This document shows, piece by piece, positions 60,801-63,961 of a stretch of 64,000 nt of DNA. This DNA is from Meghimatium bilineatum (lineage: Eukaryota > Mollusca > Gastropoda > Stylommatophora > Philomycidae). Within the stretch, counting starts at the first letter, position 1, and each line of letters starts with the position of its first letter. The notes under the pieces are model-generated. The model did no database searches. It was not told the origin of the DNA and saw only the letters and a program-made list of their open reading frames with translations. The DNA lies in the NCBI GenBank assembly GCA_034231615.1, contig CM067322.1:65687349-65751348 (forward strand), written 5' to 3'. Both the position numbers and the translations under genes were made by a program.

Positions 60801-63800
60801 AATCTGCAAGAGTGAGAAAAGCTGTAAGAGTGACTAAACCAGACAAAATGAGAAATTATGAAATCAGGAGAATCTGTATAAGACCATGCACAGAATACAT
60901 CGAGAAACAAAAAATAAAATGGTTTTGACACCTTATGACAATGAACCAACTACTGATAACATGATGATGTTCCTCCTTCGCAAGCGAAGATGAGATTGGC
61001 ATGAAATACAAATGAATACAATGAAAAAAAAATAATAACAATAAACTGGCAATTGTCTAATTTGGCTTGTGAGCCCGCAGTTGTCAAATGAGTCCGATTC
61101 GTGCATGGAAAGTTCTATTGCAGTGCATGCAGGAGAATATAAAAACATATAACATAAGAAGATCTGGATACAAGGCCAGAGGAAGACTAAGAAAAAGATG
61201 GACAGATAATATCCAAACAACAATGAACAAATACAGATTCAATGCAGTCAAGGTGATAAATCTGGCCTTGGATAGACAACTAAATCTTCCAGTCACCACT
61301 CCTATGCTTAACAGAAAGTGTGGATATTCTGACTATCATCCACTTGGGGACAGACAATATACAACACATGAATAATGGCTCAGTGCTTAGTAGGCTTGAC
61401 TTACAACACACAATTCGGTAAAATGTATTTGTGGTTCAAAATCCTGCCATCCACTTAGTACTAGAGATGCGAGTCAATGTATTTGTTGTGCCATAAAAAT
61501 GTAATAATATTTAAATATAATGTCTTATAGAGCTTATTTTTAAATTTTCATATAAATGAATAAAAACAATTGTTGTCCCAACACAAGTCCATCACAAGTG
61601 ATGTTGACCATTTGTTACATCAACATTATGAAATTCAATTAAAGATAGACCCTTCTCTATAAGTTCACAGATAACTAATAAACCTGTCTATAATTTCGCA
61701 GATCAGTTAGTAGTAGATAAGACATATGCTGGCTAATATTCTTGGACAAGTAGGACATGGTCATCATCATCAAGTGTCATATAAGCAATAAAGGTTGGCT
61801 GCTGCAATGGACCTTCAACATCCTGTCTCTAGCTTTGGTGGTGTACTATACTAGACTGTAACCTGTCCATCTCATGATGTTTCTCTCCCACTTGTATCTC
61901 TGCCAACCTCTTGCTTGCCTCCTCTCAACTCTACCCTAGAGTAAGGTCTTCAGCAAGGTGTCAGGTCTTTTAATATTTCTAAATTACTCAATTTGTTTGT
62001 TATTTGTTTCCTTTAATAGTTCAATCCTACCACGCATATTGATAAAGGTATCAATATACCTTCAGATATTTATTTATCTGCTTGTATCTATATAGTTCGT
62101 CTCTGTTGCTGAGTTGCTATATTACTCTTTTTTTTTCACAAGAAATTGAATCTCTGTTTTTGACTGTAGAACAGGGGTGGGCAAACTACGGCCCTTCAGG
62201 CCACATGCGGCCATTCATTGGATATTTTGCGGCCCTCAAAGACATTTTTAAATAAACAGACGATTGTCAAAAATGATTTTTTTCCCCATTAATATTACAC
62301 AGAAATCCATTGGAATTTTAATTCGACTTTCTTATATATTATATATACAATGTTTTTTTCCCAATTTGACATCATTTATATATATATATATAGCCAAATA
62401 TACATAATATTATATGCAGCCCTCCAATTGCTTTACAATTTCAATGCAGCCCTCTGCACAATAAGTTTGCCCATCCCTGCTGTAGAACATCATTTAGTTC
62501 TGTTTAAAGCAGCATACTCTCAAGTTACAAAACAACAACAGGAAAGTGGAAATTTAGTGGAAACAGGGGTGTGGTCCTATAGGAGAATGCTGAGAGTATC
62601 ATGGACAGCTACAATAACTAACAAAGAGGTGCTAAAATAGTCAAATGCAAGACAGGGGTTACTTAATAATATCAGAAAGAGAAAATCTTTATTTTTTAGA
62701 TGTTAGGGAATCTAGAGAATATAAGTTACAACAGGTAAGATAGAAGGAAAGAGAGATTGAGGACAACAGTGCAAGAAAATATTAGATAATCTGTCATCAT
62801 AGATGGCAAAGAGTCAGCAATAATCTTGATAAAAGATACTTAAAATAGAGAATTGTGGAGATCCATGATAGCCTACCCCATTCAGCATGACACCTGATGA
62901 TGACTCCAATGTATTATGATTTATGCCAAAAGCTTTCAGTGGTCTTTAGTTAAGCCATTGTTGTGCTTCTTTTGGCCACATTAAGAATGTAGTGATCCTC
63001 TACAGTTTGCTATAGAGGAGTATCATTGGTAGGTGATGAGCTAGCATATGTAGGGGATGAGCTAGCACATGACTTTCTCAACAAATCTGTAATTGCATCA
63101 GAATAGCATCATGGCTAGGGATACTAGCACACTCAATGTTGCATTTAGTAACAACTGATTGGTACACTCGATGTTGCATTTAGTAACAACTGATTGGTAC
63201 ACTCGATGTTGCATTTAGTAACAACTAGCTCTGTCAAGGATAGTGAATAGCATCCATAATCTTGTGATTATTTTTTCTTCTTCTGCATTTGATCTCAAAC
63301 ATCTGCAGATTAGCAGGATGTAATCAGAATGGAATGTGTTGTGCCATGGTTTAGTTTGGCTGCGCATCTCGGCCTGACACATCCAACTTTAGCATGGCTT
63401 CTGGATCACTTCGACTCTCTATGCACTATGGGATAGAACAACTAACTCCACCCCAAATCTCCATAACTGCCTCTTGTGATATGCATGGAAGGTAAAAATG
63501 TCATTATTCTTTGCTCCCCTTTTGGGCCCCAGAAACATACATACATTGTGATTATAATATGTAAATATAAACAATTATATAGTTAATGTGTCAAAATCTC
63601 AAACATATAATAACGTTCTTTTGTCAGTAAAAAAATATTACATTTCTTGGGCAACCTCAGATGCATCGACAAAAACTTCCTCCATCTCATCAGTTGAAGA
63701 AGAGGCGGCAGCTGCTTCTTTAATATGTCTTATGTCAGTCTCAAGTTGCATAATATGCTGCTGGAGATGGACAATCTGAGCTGATAGACATTTCTGCCTT

Positions 63801-63961
63801 CTGTACCACTCATACTGCTGGTAAATTATGAAAGCTGCCCCTGATCCTATTATTAAAGCACTTGATATAATGAATGCTTTTGATGATAAGAAACCTTCAC
63901 CATTCATGTTTGCTAGTAGTAGTGAGTTTTCAAATAATGATTTCTTGGAAGCAACTTTCAT
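22805..63961 (-). CDS. RMDN: Regulator of microtubule dynamics (RMDN) family protein, complete nine-exon gene
   Basis: Minus strand join: 63961-63642, 58464-58290, 55178-54997, 48988-48913, 47336-47259, 42080-41982, 39857-39804, 32666-32586, 22864-22805. It is 1,125 nt, 374 residues, phase-consistent at all eight junctions, with no internal stop. Residues 29-47 form a membrane anchor, 60-82 a short coiled coil, and 91-102 an acidic tract plus FFAT-like core VFVDASE. Residues about 130-374 match the RMDN/PTPIP51 TPR-like domain: [45 protein letters not shown], and a final helix [10 protein letters not shown]. Family members with this layout sit on the outer mitochondrial membrane and bind ER-resident VAP through FFAT, tethering the organelles. 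Localisation here is inferred. Length fits (human paralogues about 310-470). Whether it is closest to RMDN1, 2 or 3 cannot be decided; the anchor plus FFAT favours RMDN2/3-like. Confidence 0.88.
23100..23420 (+). repeat. Rep-H copy
   Basis: AACCCCAGGAATTGCGAGAG, TTAGCTCTTACTTCATATGT, CATACCCAGGAGACTTCAGC, then GCATGTCATCTACTAAGG, GTTGCATAGGTAGTTTGTCT and GGGCCATTGGTGAGACC. Blocks 1 and 3 of Rep-H in order; block 2 missing. Confidence 0.6.
23551..23682 (+). repeat. Tandem duplication, 66-bp unit, two copies
   Basis: CTGCATAGGACTGAAAAATG through ACGAGTCTATGTCC recurs 66 bases on with about six differences. Confidence 0.9.
23806..24055 (+). mobile_element. SINE-1 copy
   Basis: GCCCGAAAAGTTAAAAAAGA, CATAAGAGGCAACTAAGGAG, CCATTCCATGTAGGGTCAAA, GTTAGATGTGTCAGGCAGAA, GCTGTAAACCATCACACAAT, GAGTACACCCTGCTAATCTG, CAGGAGTTTGAGTAATG. 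Moderately diverged; plus orientation. Confidence 0.8.
24060..26730. other. RMDN last intron, mostly unrecognised
   Basis: Contains a 37-nt near-duplicate (TCTATAT.ATATATTCTGCA at 24956 and 25003) and one moderately protein-like frame at 24600-24806 without splice support. Otherwise plain A+T-rich intron. Confidence 0.4.
26735..28080 (+). mobile_element. LINE-B copy: endonuclease plus N-terminal RT
   Basis: APE-type endonuclease remnants: [16 protein letters not shown] (26790), a G-D-F-N-A-H motif broken by a one-base loss (26900), [12 protein letters not shown] (27090) and [10 protein letters not shown] (27195). A linker (27209-27460, [19 protein letters not shown]) follows, then early RT blocks [10 protein letters not shown] (27718, shifted), [40 protein letters not shown] and [13 protein letters not shown]. 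Several frameshifts. Best copy of the LINE-B N-terminal half; it stops where LINE-C sequence begins. Confidence 0.8.
28130..28490 (+). mobile_element. LINE-C fragment, 5' part of an interrupted copy
   Basis: Reads [60 protein letters not shown], then IMHGEKF, collinear with the RT-thumb to RNase H linker of the full-length LINE-C. It breaks off at about 28490 and resumes at 30095. Confidence 0.75.
28491..30094 (-). mobile_element. LINE-A copy 2: RT to 3' end, inserted in LINE-C
   Basis: Longest RT of the family, minus strand: [78 protein letters not shown] frameshift precedes the catalytic YxDD region (about 29560). Downstream are [39 protein letters not shown] and [14 protein letters not shown], and at 28625-28557 a zinc finger [20 protein letters not shown] with the second Cys changed to Tyr. 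Ends with the CATCACTTGTGATG hairpin, GGACGAAC and poly(A). 5'-truncated; endonuclease absent. Confidence 0.85.
30095..30375 (+). mobile_element. LINE-C fragment, 3' part of the interrupted copy
   Basis: Resumes as [40 protein letters not shown] and VAVLSFL, matching [20 protein letters not shown] in the 50-kb copy. It is therefore the continuation of 28130-28490 on the far side of LINE-A copy 2. Confidence 0.78.
30553..30803. repeat. (CATA)n/(TA)n microsatellite
   Basis: Alternating CATA and TATA tracts pass into an uninterrupted TA run of about 70 bases (30735-30803). Reading frames across it are low-complexity artefacts. Confidence 0.98.
30925..31195 (+). mobile_element. LINE C-terminal remnant with (TTA)n tail
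   Basis: [20 protein letters not shown], then [29 protein letters not shown] and MDYGSYYYY. This is the conserved end of RTE-like ORFs (basic G-R-R-R-G-R, E-W-x-G, A-E-D-x-x-x-W-R-A). The tail is TTATTATTATTATGATGATT. Confidence 0.65.
31200..34055. other. RMDN introns around exon 8, nothing else recognised
   Basis: Apart from exon 8 and a C/T homopolymer run at 31617-31637, no repeats with partners in the window and no coding signal. Confidence 0.4.
32586..32666 (-). CDS. RMDN: RMDN exon 8
   Basis: Acceptor ATTGTTTTCCCTAG; donor GAT|GTAAGA. Encodes [19 protein letters not shown] and NIQSSSRD, the last full TPR-like hairpin (Y-K-x-A-x-x-W-L). Phase 0/0. Confidence 0.83.
34060..34165 (+). mobile_element. 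tRNA-like SINE head, copy 2
   Basis: Shares AGATCAGTGAACCTGCCTCT / CTCTGTCAAATTAG and CTACATTGTACTAGG with the 7440-7560 copy. A- and B-box positions are degenerate. Confidence 0.4.
34250..34495 (+). mobile_element. LINE-F C-terminal remnant
   Basis: FTFIGHDHE, then the degraded K-I-E-S-K-R.. segment, [11 protein letters not shown], and a final [12 protein letters not shown]. Collinear with 62640-62900 but heavily decayed. Confidence 0.4.
35345..35605 (-). mobile_element. LINE-D fragment, copy 2
   Basis: About 75-80% identical by eye to 8150-8390: GATTAGAAACTAGCATCACA, AGGGCACTCCCATAGGTGCC, CAGCAGCCATCCCAGAGTAT, CACCTCTAGATACTCCCATT, TCTCAGCCTCATTGACATCA. It stops at 35605, at the base of a palindrome. 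Confidence 0.65.
35601..35635. other. Palindrome TAATCGTCCT-A-AGGACGATTA
   Basis: A perfect 10-bp stem around one base (35606-35626). Outer CTGCCT / AGGCAG arms also pair, with a four-base bulge. It marks the edge of LINE-D copy 2. Confidence 0.8.
35675..36057 (+). mobile_element. Retroposed insertion flanked by 16-bp direct repeats
   Basis: GTTATCTTATGTTCCT occurs at 35659-35674 and again, identically, at 36058-36073. The 383 bp between is less A+T-rich than its surroundings and ends TTTTTTGTATTTAAAAA. A 16-bp duplication and A-rich 3' end fit a LINE-mobilised sequence. The body is unidentified. Confidence 0.6.
36074..36420 (+). other. Relatively G+C-rich block with a 30-bp palindrome, unclassified
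   Basis: Distinctly less A+T-rich than both sides. It contains AGATATGGAGGGTAG|CTACCCTCCGTATCT at 36305-36334, a palindrome with one mismatch that becomes G:U in RNA. Possibly the 5' leader of an RNase H-type LINE, as LINE-C also has hairpins in its leader. No coding frame found. Confidence 0.35.
36448..36675 (+). repeat. Minisatellite, 60-bp unit, about 3.7 copies
   Basis: Units of about 60 bp carrying AACATGTTATAATTAAAAAA and TAGAGTGTAAGTTCTGTATT, nearly identical apart from one indel in an A run. Each contains two AACATGTTATAAT motifs, so an older 30-bp substructure is possible. Confidence 0.95.
37222..37497 (+). pseudogene. Isolated open frame of unknown origin
   Basis: Open for about 85 codons between stops: [78 protein letters not shown]. 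Composition is protein-like (balanced charges, amphipathic helices). An in-frame stretch ([14 protein letters not shown]) precedes one stop. It has no convincing splice sites and resembles no family I can name; possibly a decayed transposon ORF. It lies antisense in an RMDN intron. Confidence 0.35.
37861..38250 (+). mobile_element. Mariner-like transposase relic, arm 1
   Basis: Plus strand: AVIQFLTVE, a degraded [10 protein letters not shown] and, after frameshifts, [15 protein letters not shown]. This resembles the N-terminal Mos1-type helix-turn-helix (F-L-x-x-E-G..I-H-x-R-M-x-x-V-Y-G) and the following linker of mariner/SETMAR-type transposases. The inverted second copy at 38620-38955 matches at roughly three bases in four. 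Confidence 0.5.
38620..38955 (-). mobile_element. Mariner-like transposase relic, arm 2 (inverted)
   Basis: Minus strand: [35 protein letters not shown] and, after a frameshift, [15 protein letters not shown]. The same helix-turn-helix region as arm 1 in opposite orientation; about 370 bp separates the arms. Both lack the DDE/D catalytic part. Confidence 0.5.
39000..39705 (+). repeat. Satellite-like array, 26-bp unit, about 27 copies
   Basis: The unit is AAAACTAAGAAAACATATAT plus TATGAT. Three main variants alternate (CTTATGCTAAAA, ATTATGATGAAA, ATTATGATAAAA) in a partly regular order, so the array grew by duplicating multi-unit blocks. Edge units are the most diverged. It begins about 45 bp after the mariner arm 2. 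Confidence 0.95.
39804..39857 (-). CDS. RMDN: RMDN exon 7
   Basis: Acceptor CTTCTTTGTACAG and strong donor AAA|GTAAGT. A 54-nt exon encoding [18 protein letters not shown], continuing the F-L-K-A-E-x-L-x-P motif begun by exon 6. Phase 0/0. Confidence 0.85.
40070..40225 (+). repeat. Degenerate tandem repeat, about 52-bp unit, three copies
   Basis: The motif (A)CATATTCCAAAGTTATCAG, TATTTCTGGT, GATCCC recurs at about 40070, 40125 and 40170 with substitutions and small gaps. Confidence 0.7.
40690..41380 (+). repeat. Rep-H copy with an internal duplicated segment
   Basis: GATCCCCAGTAATTGTGAGT, TTAGCTCTTACTTCCTATGT and GCAGTGAGGTGCTTTCTC match block 1. TTCTGTATGAACCATGTTGG (40788) and TCTCTGTATGAACTGTGTTG (41112) start two related segments, each followed by a GCGACAGT..TTAGAC stretch. 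Block 1 material recurs at 41280-41350 (TGCAATGAGGAGCTG, TTTCATATCCAGGAG). Confidence 0.5.
41982..42080 (-). CDS. RMDN: RMDN exon 6 (ends at a GC donor)
   Basis: Acceptor CTTTACATACAG; encodes [20 protein letters not shown] and [13 protein letters not shown], the W-x-E-R-K-x-A..L-F-A-x-P-P signature. The 5' splice site is AAG|GCAAGT: perfect consensus apart from GC for GT. The alternative GT three bases further on (GTTTAC) would put exon 7 out of frame. Confidence 0.85.
42656..42838 (+). pseudogene. ATG-less open frame of 60 codons, unknown
   Basis: Reads [59 protein letters not shown] to a stop. Good coding composition; a CCCCTTAAG|G before it could be a weak acceptor, but no good donor follows. 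It lies antisense in the RMDN intron between exons 5 and 6. Either a decayed element ORF, a retrocopy fragment or chance. Confidence 0.3.
43639..44053. mobile_element. Foldback element with arms of about 190-200 bp
   Basis: Left arm 43639-43842 pairs with right arm 43863-44053. Both carry AACACAGGTTTTGTAGTTTT, ACTT.ATGACAACTAACA, GTGTTAACA, TACAAGACATTTTCAAC and TACACAACAAACA. Identity is high (over 85% by eye) and the loop is about 20-25 bases. No ORF. A single-arm relic lies at 17535-18240. Confidence 0.85.
44060..45400. other. RMDN intron 5, unrecognised
   Basis: Only a solo SINE tail (44495) and a segment at 44690-44760 faintly like inverted Rep-H block 3. No coding signal. Confidence 0.35.
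44495..44517 (+). mobile_element. Solo SINE tail
   Basis: ACAAACGCAGAAGAAGAAG is the terminal motif of SINE-1/2 without a recognisable body upstream: a very short 5'-truncated copy, or chance. Confidence 0.35.
45405..47005 (-). mobile_element. LINE-E copy: RT to (TTGA)n tail, interrupted by a SINE-1
   Basis: Minus strand: [80 protein letters not shown], then [18 protein letters not shown] with an intact YADD. A SINE-1 interrupts at 46300-46031. The element resumes with [45 protein letters not shown] and ends CACTTGATTGATTGATTGA. Stops and shifts throughout; 5'-truncated. RTE-like. Confidence 0.8.
46031..46300 (-). mobile_element. SINE-1 copy inserted in LINE-E
   Basis: Close match to the 7674-7935 copy (TTCTGCGTTCGTTCTCAAAC, GGATGTAGTCCGGAGAACGG, CAACTCCATCCCATAACCTC, GGGCCCCGACAACACA on the plus strand). 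One of the least diverged copies, and younger than its LINE-E host. Confidence 0.88.
47259..47336 (-). CDS. RMDN: RMDN exon 5
   Basis: Acceptor TATGTTCTCTCTATCAAG; donor TCT|GTAAGC. Encodes [20 protein letters not shown] followed by GRWCYS, the TPR helix carrying the family's L-G-R-W-C-Y signature. Phase 0 on both sides. Confidence 0.85.
47513..47691. mobile_element. hAT-like MITE, 179 bp
   Basis: Ends CAGTGGCGTAGCGTGGG and, inverted, CAGTGGCGTAGTGAGGG. Flanked by 8-bp repeats CACCTATC (47505-47512) and CATCTATC (47692-47699), one mismatch. CAGTGGCGTAG ends with 8-bp duplications are typical of hAT-derived non-autonomous elements. G+C-rich with a C run near the right end. Confidence 0.85.
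48035..48440 (+). repeat. Rep-H copy (blocks 1 and 2)
   Basis: GATCTCCAGAAATTATGAGC, ATCAGCTCTTTCTTACTATG, TTTCATATCCAGAAGACTCC, then CAGTCAGCTATGCATTTCCC, AATGCAGGACTAACATATTT and GGGTTCTCCAAAGGAA, collinear with 11265-11640. Confidence 0.6.
48913..48988 (-). CDS. RMDN: RMDN exon 4
   Basis: Acceptor GTTTGTTTTTCTCAATATCAG is excellent; donor AAG|GTAATC is good. The first G completes TGG (Trp). It encodes [25 protein letters not shown]: the short turn and amphipathic helix that precede the E-H motif in RMDN proteins. The length and both phases fit between exons 3 and 5. Confidence 0.8.
49190..49497 (+). mobile_element. SINE-1 copy with tRNA-derived head (near full length)
   Basis: Starts with a tRNA-like head: GGCATGGTACACAGTGCG (A-box-like) and GTACAGATTCAAATCTTG (B-box-like). 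GAAAGCAATGGCAAACTGCT, GGGGTGGAGTTGGCTGTTCC, GATGTGTCATGCCAAAAG, GCTGTAAACCTTGACACAAC and GAGCTTGAGAACGAATGAGA follow. It shows SINE-1 is a tRNA-headed SINE; most other copies lack the head. Confidence 0.75.
49558..53590 (-). mobile_element. LINE-C, nearly full-length EN-RT-RNase H retrotransposon (dead copy)
   Basis: Minus strand, about 4 kb. Leader with hairpins at 53468-53507. Endonuclease from 53411: [44 protein letters not shown] (the usual Asp of G-D-F-N-S-H is Tyr here) and [13 protein letters not shown] frameshift near 52200-52400, then [18 protein letters not shown], a stop at 51803, RT ([66 protein letters not shown]), further breaks 51119-50760, and RNase H ([45 protein letters not shown]). 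A C-terminal C-G-Q-A-A-x5-H-I-L-Q-E-C cluster and (GAA)n tail close it. EN-RT-RNase H order fits the I superfamily. Confidence 0.9.
53468..53507 (-). other. Hairpins in the LINE-C leader
   Basis: GCAGGAC-TATC-GTCCTGC (53472-53489) lies inside a wider TTGGGCAG...CTGCCCAA pairing (53468-53507), about 60 bases upstream of the endonuclease frame. Confidence 0.6.
53935..54050 (-). mobile_element. LINE-C C-terminal fragment
   Basis: Minus strand [20 protein letters not shown], then [10 protein letters not shown] matches the C-G-Q-A-A..H-I-L-Q-E-C and following segment of LINE-C. Short and decayed. Confidence 0.5.
54060..54990. other. RMDN intron 3, unrecognised open frame
   Basis: A 94-codon minus-strand frame (54205-54489) is open but has odd composition and no splice support or family resemblance. 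Treated as intron. Confidence 0.35.
54997..55178 (-). CDS. RMDN: RMDN exon 3
   Basis: Acceptor ATTTCAAATCCTCAG; donor TG|GTAGGA. It encodes [20 protein letters not shown], a Met/Tyr/His linker and [20 protein letters not shown] followed by HKW, with the Trp codon split by the intron. The W-R-L-A-K-A and H-K-W signatures are the most diagnostic part of the RMDN domain. Confidence 0.88.
55185..58285. other. RMDN intron 2, nothing recognised
   Basis: About 3 kb of A+T-rich intron. A good donor-like site on the minus strand near 56228 (GAG|GTAAGT) has no open exon in front of it. Confidence 0.45.
58290..58464 (-). CDS. RMDN: RMDN exon 2
   Basis: Acceptor TTTTTCCCAATGCAG; the first G completes the split Met codon of exon 1. 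It encodes an acidic linker ([13 protein letters not shown]) and the first helix pair of the TPR-like domain ([31 protein letters not shown]). The donor AAA|GTTAGC is weak, but phase 0 fits exon 3 exactly. Reading through gives ten more residues and a stop. Confidence 0.72.
58561..58676 (+). repeat. Tandem duplication, 58-bp unit, two copies
   Basis: GCTGTTTCCACTTCATTATT, ATGTCTTAT.TAGTGT.AGT, TATCTGTCACAG..TG repeats once with four or five differences, in RMDN intron 1. Confidence 0.92.
58750..59030 (-). mobile_element. SINE-1 copy (old)
   Basis: Plus-strand view: CATTCTCAAACATCTTCATA, ATCATAGTATACAGCTTAGT, TTGGACTGACACCCATTAAG, TCTATGGGATGGGACAGCCA, TTCCTCAGTTGCTTCTTACG, CCCTTTCATGTCCCAGGAAC, collinear with the reverse complement of SINE-1. 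Confidence 0.75.
59330..60952 (+). mobile_element. LINE-B remnants: endonuclease piece and RT C-terminal pieces
   Basis: Endonuclease: DFNAHSE (59452, broken), [13 protein letters not shown] (59630) and [10 protein letters not shown] (59735). [17 protein letters not shown] (59900; catalytic FADD region as CADD), [11 protein letters not shown] (60005), [10 protein letters not shown] (60100) and [15 protein letters not shown] (60250). A second related C-terminal segment at 60700-60950 reads [40 protein letters not shown] and [11 protein letters not shown]. The doubling suggests two tandem remnants. Interrupted at 60953 by LINE-A sequence. Confidence 0.7.
60953..61125 (-). mobile_element. LINE-A 3' end inserted in LINE-B
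   Basis: Minus strand: [16 protein letters not shown] (zinc finger) followed by a stop, LRAHKPN, an A+T-rich 3' UTR, hairpin CTTCGC-TT-GCGAAG (60976-60989), GAGGAACATCATCAT. About 170 bp, severely 5'-truncated. The LINE-B peptide continues on both sides. Confidence 0.8.
61126..61375 (+). mobile_element. LINE-B C-terminus, continuation after the LINE-A insertion
   Basis: [50 protein letters not shown]. Continues 60893-60950; in the uninterrupted copy at 16150-16290 the two halves (..HLMRINHKQLL and RTYNIRRSRYKARGR) are adjacent. Confidence 0.78.
61585..61720 (-). mobile_element. LINE-A 3' end, copy 4
   Basis: Matches 28510-28620 base for base over much of its length: CCATCACAAGTGATG, ACCATTTGTTACATC, AATTCAATT, AGTTCACAGATAACTAATAA (plus-strand view). 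Carries the CATCAC-TT-GTGATG hairpin at 61590-61603. Only the 3' UTR and the last codons of the zinc finger survive. Confidence 0.65.
62172..62479. mobile_element. hAT-like MITE, 308 bp, perfect 8-bp target duplication
   Basis: Ends CAGGGGTGGGCAAACT and, inverted, CAGGGATGGGCAAACTT. CTGTAGAA stands immediately on both sides (62164-62171 and 62480-62487). CAGGGGTGGGCAAAC followed by CGGCCC and TGCGGCC is the familiar terminus of hAT-type non-autonomous elements. The A+T-rich centre has a TA run; no transposase. Confidence 0.93.
62490..62910 (+). mobile_element. LINE-F C-terminal region
   Basis: [31 protein letters not shown], then [24 protein letters not shown] and [13 protein letters not shown], the usual end of an RTE/L2-like ORF2. 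It flanks the hAT MITE, which appears to have inserted into or beside it. Confidence 0.6.
62930..63270 (-). mobile_element. LINE-A fragment (connection domain)
   Basis: Plus-strand view matches 28810-29030 of LINE-A copy 2: AGCTTTCAGTG, CTTCTTTTGGCCACATTAAG, GAGGAGTATCATTGGTAG, AATCTGTAATTGCATCAG, ATGGCTAGGGATACTAGC. Interrupted by a 35-bp triplication. Confidence 0.65.
63137..63225 (+). repeat. 35-bp tandem repeat, about 2.6 copies, inside LINE-A fragment
   Basis: GATGTTGCATTTAGTAACAA then CTGATTGGTACACTC, repeated without mismatches, so recent. Confidence 0.93.
63281..63535 (-). mobile_element. SINE-1 copy next to RMDN exon 1
   Basis: Plus-strand view: TTCTTCTTCTGCATTTGATC, CAGATTAGCAGGATGTAATC, CGGCCTGACACATCCAACTT, ATATGCATGGAAGGTAAAAA, CCCCTTTTGGGCCCCAGAAA. 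It lies about 100 bases into RMDN intron 1. Confidence 0.8.
63642..63961 (-). CDS. RMDN: RMDN exon 1 (start, membrane anchor, coiled coil, FFAT)
   Basis: ATG at 63961-63959 opens [13 protein letters not shown]; a second Met at residue 19 is a possible alternative start. Hydrophobic [19 protein letters not shown] (29-47) is followed by basic YRRQK, a coiled-coil helix ([20 protein letters not shown], 63-82), an Ala/Ser linker and [11 protein letters not shown]. The donor AT|GTAATA lies inside an ATG-TAA pair, so the unspliced reading ends one residue later at 107. Confidence 0.8.
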
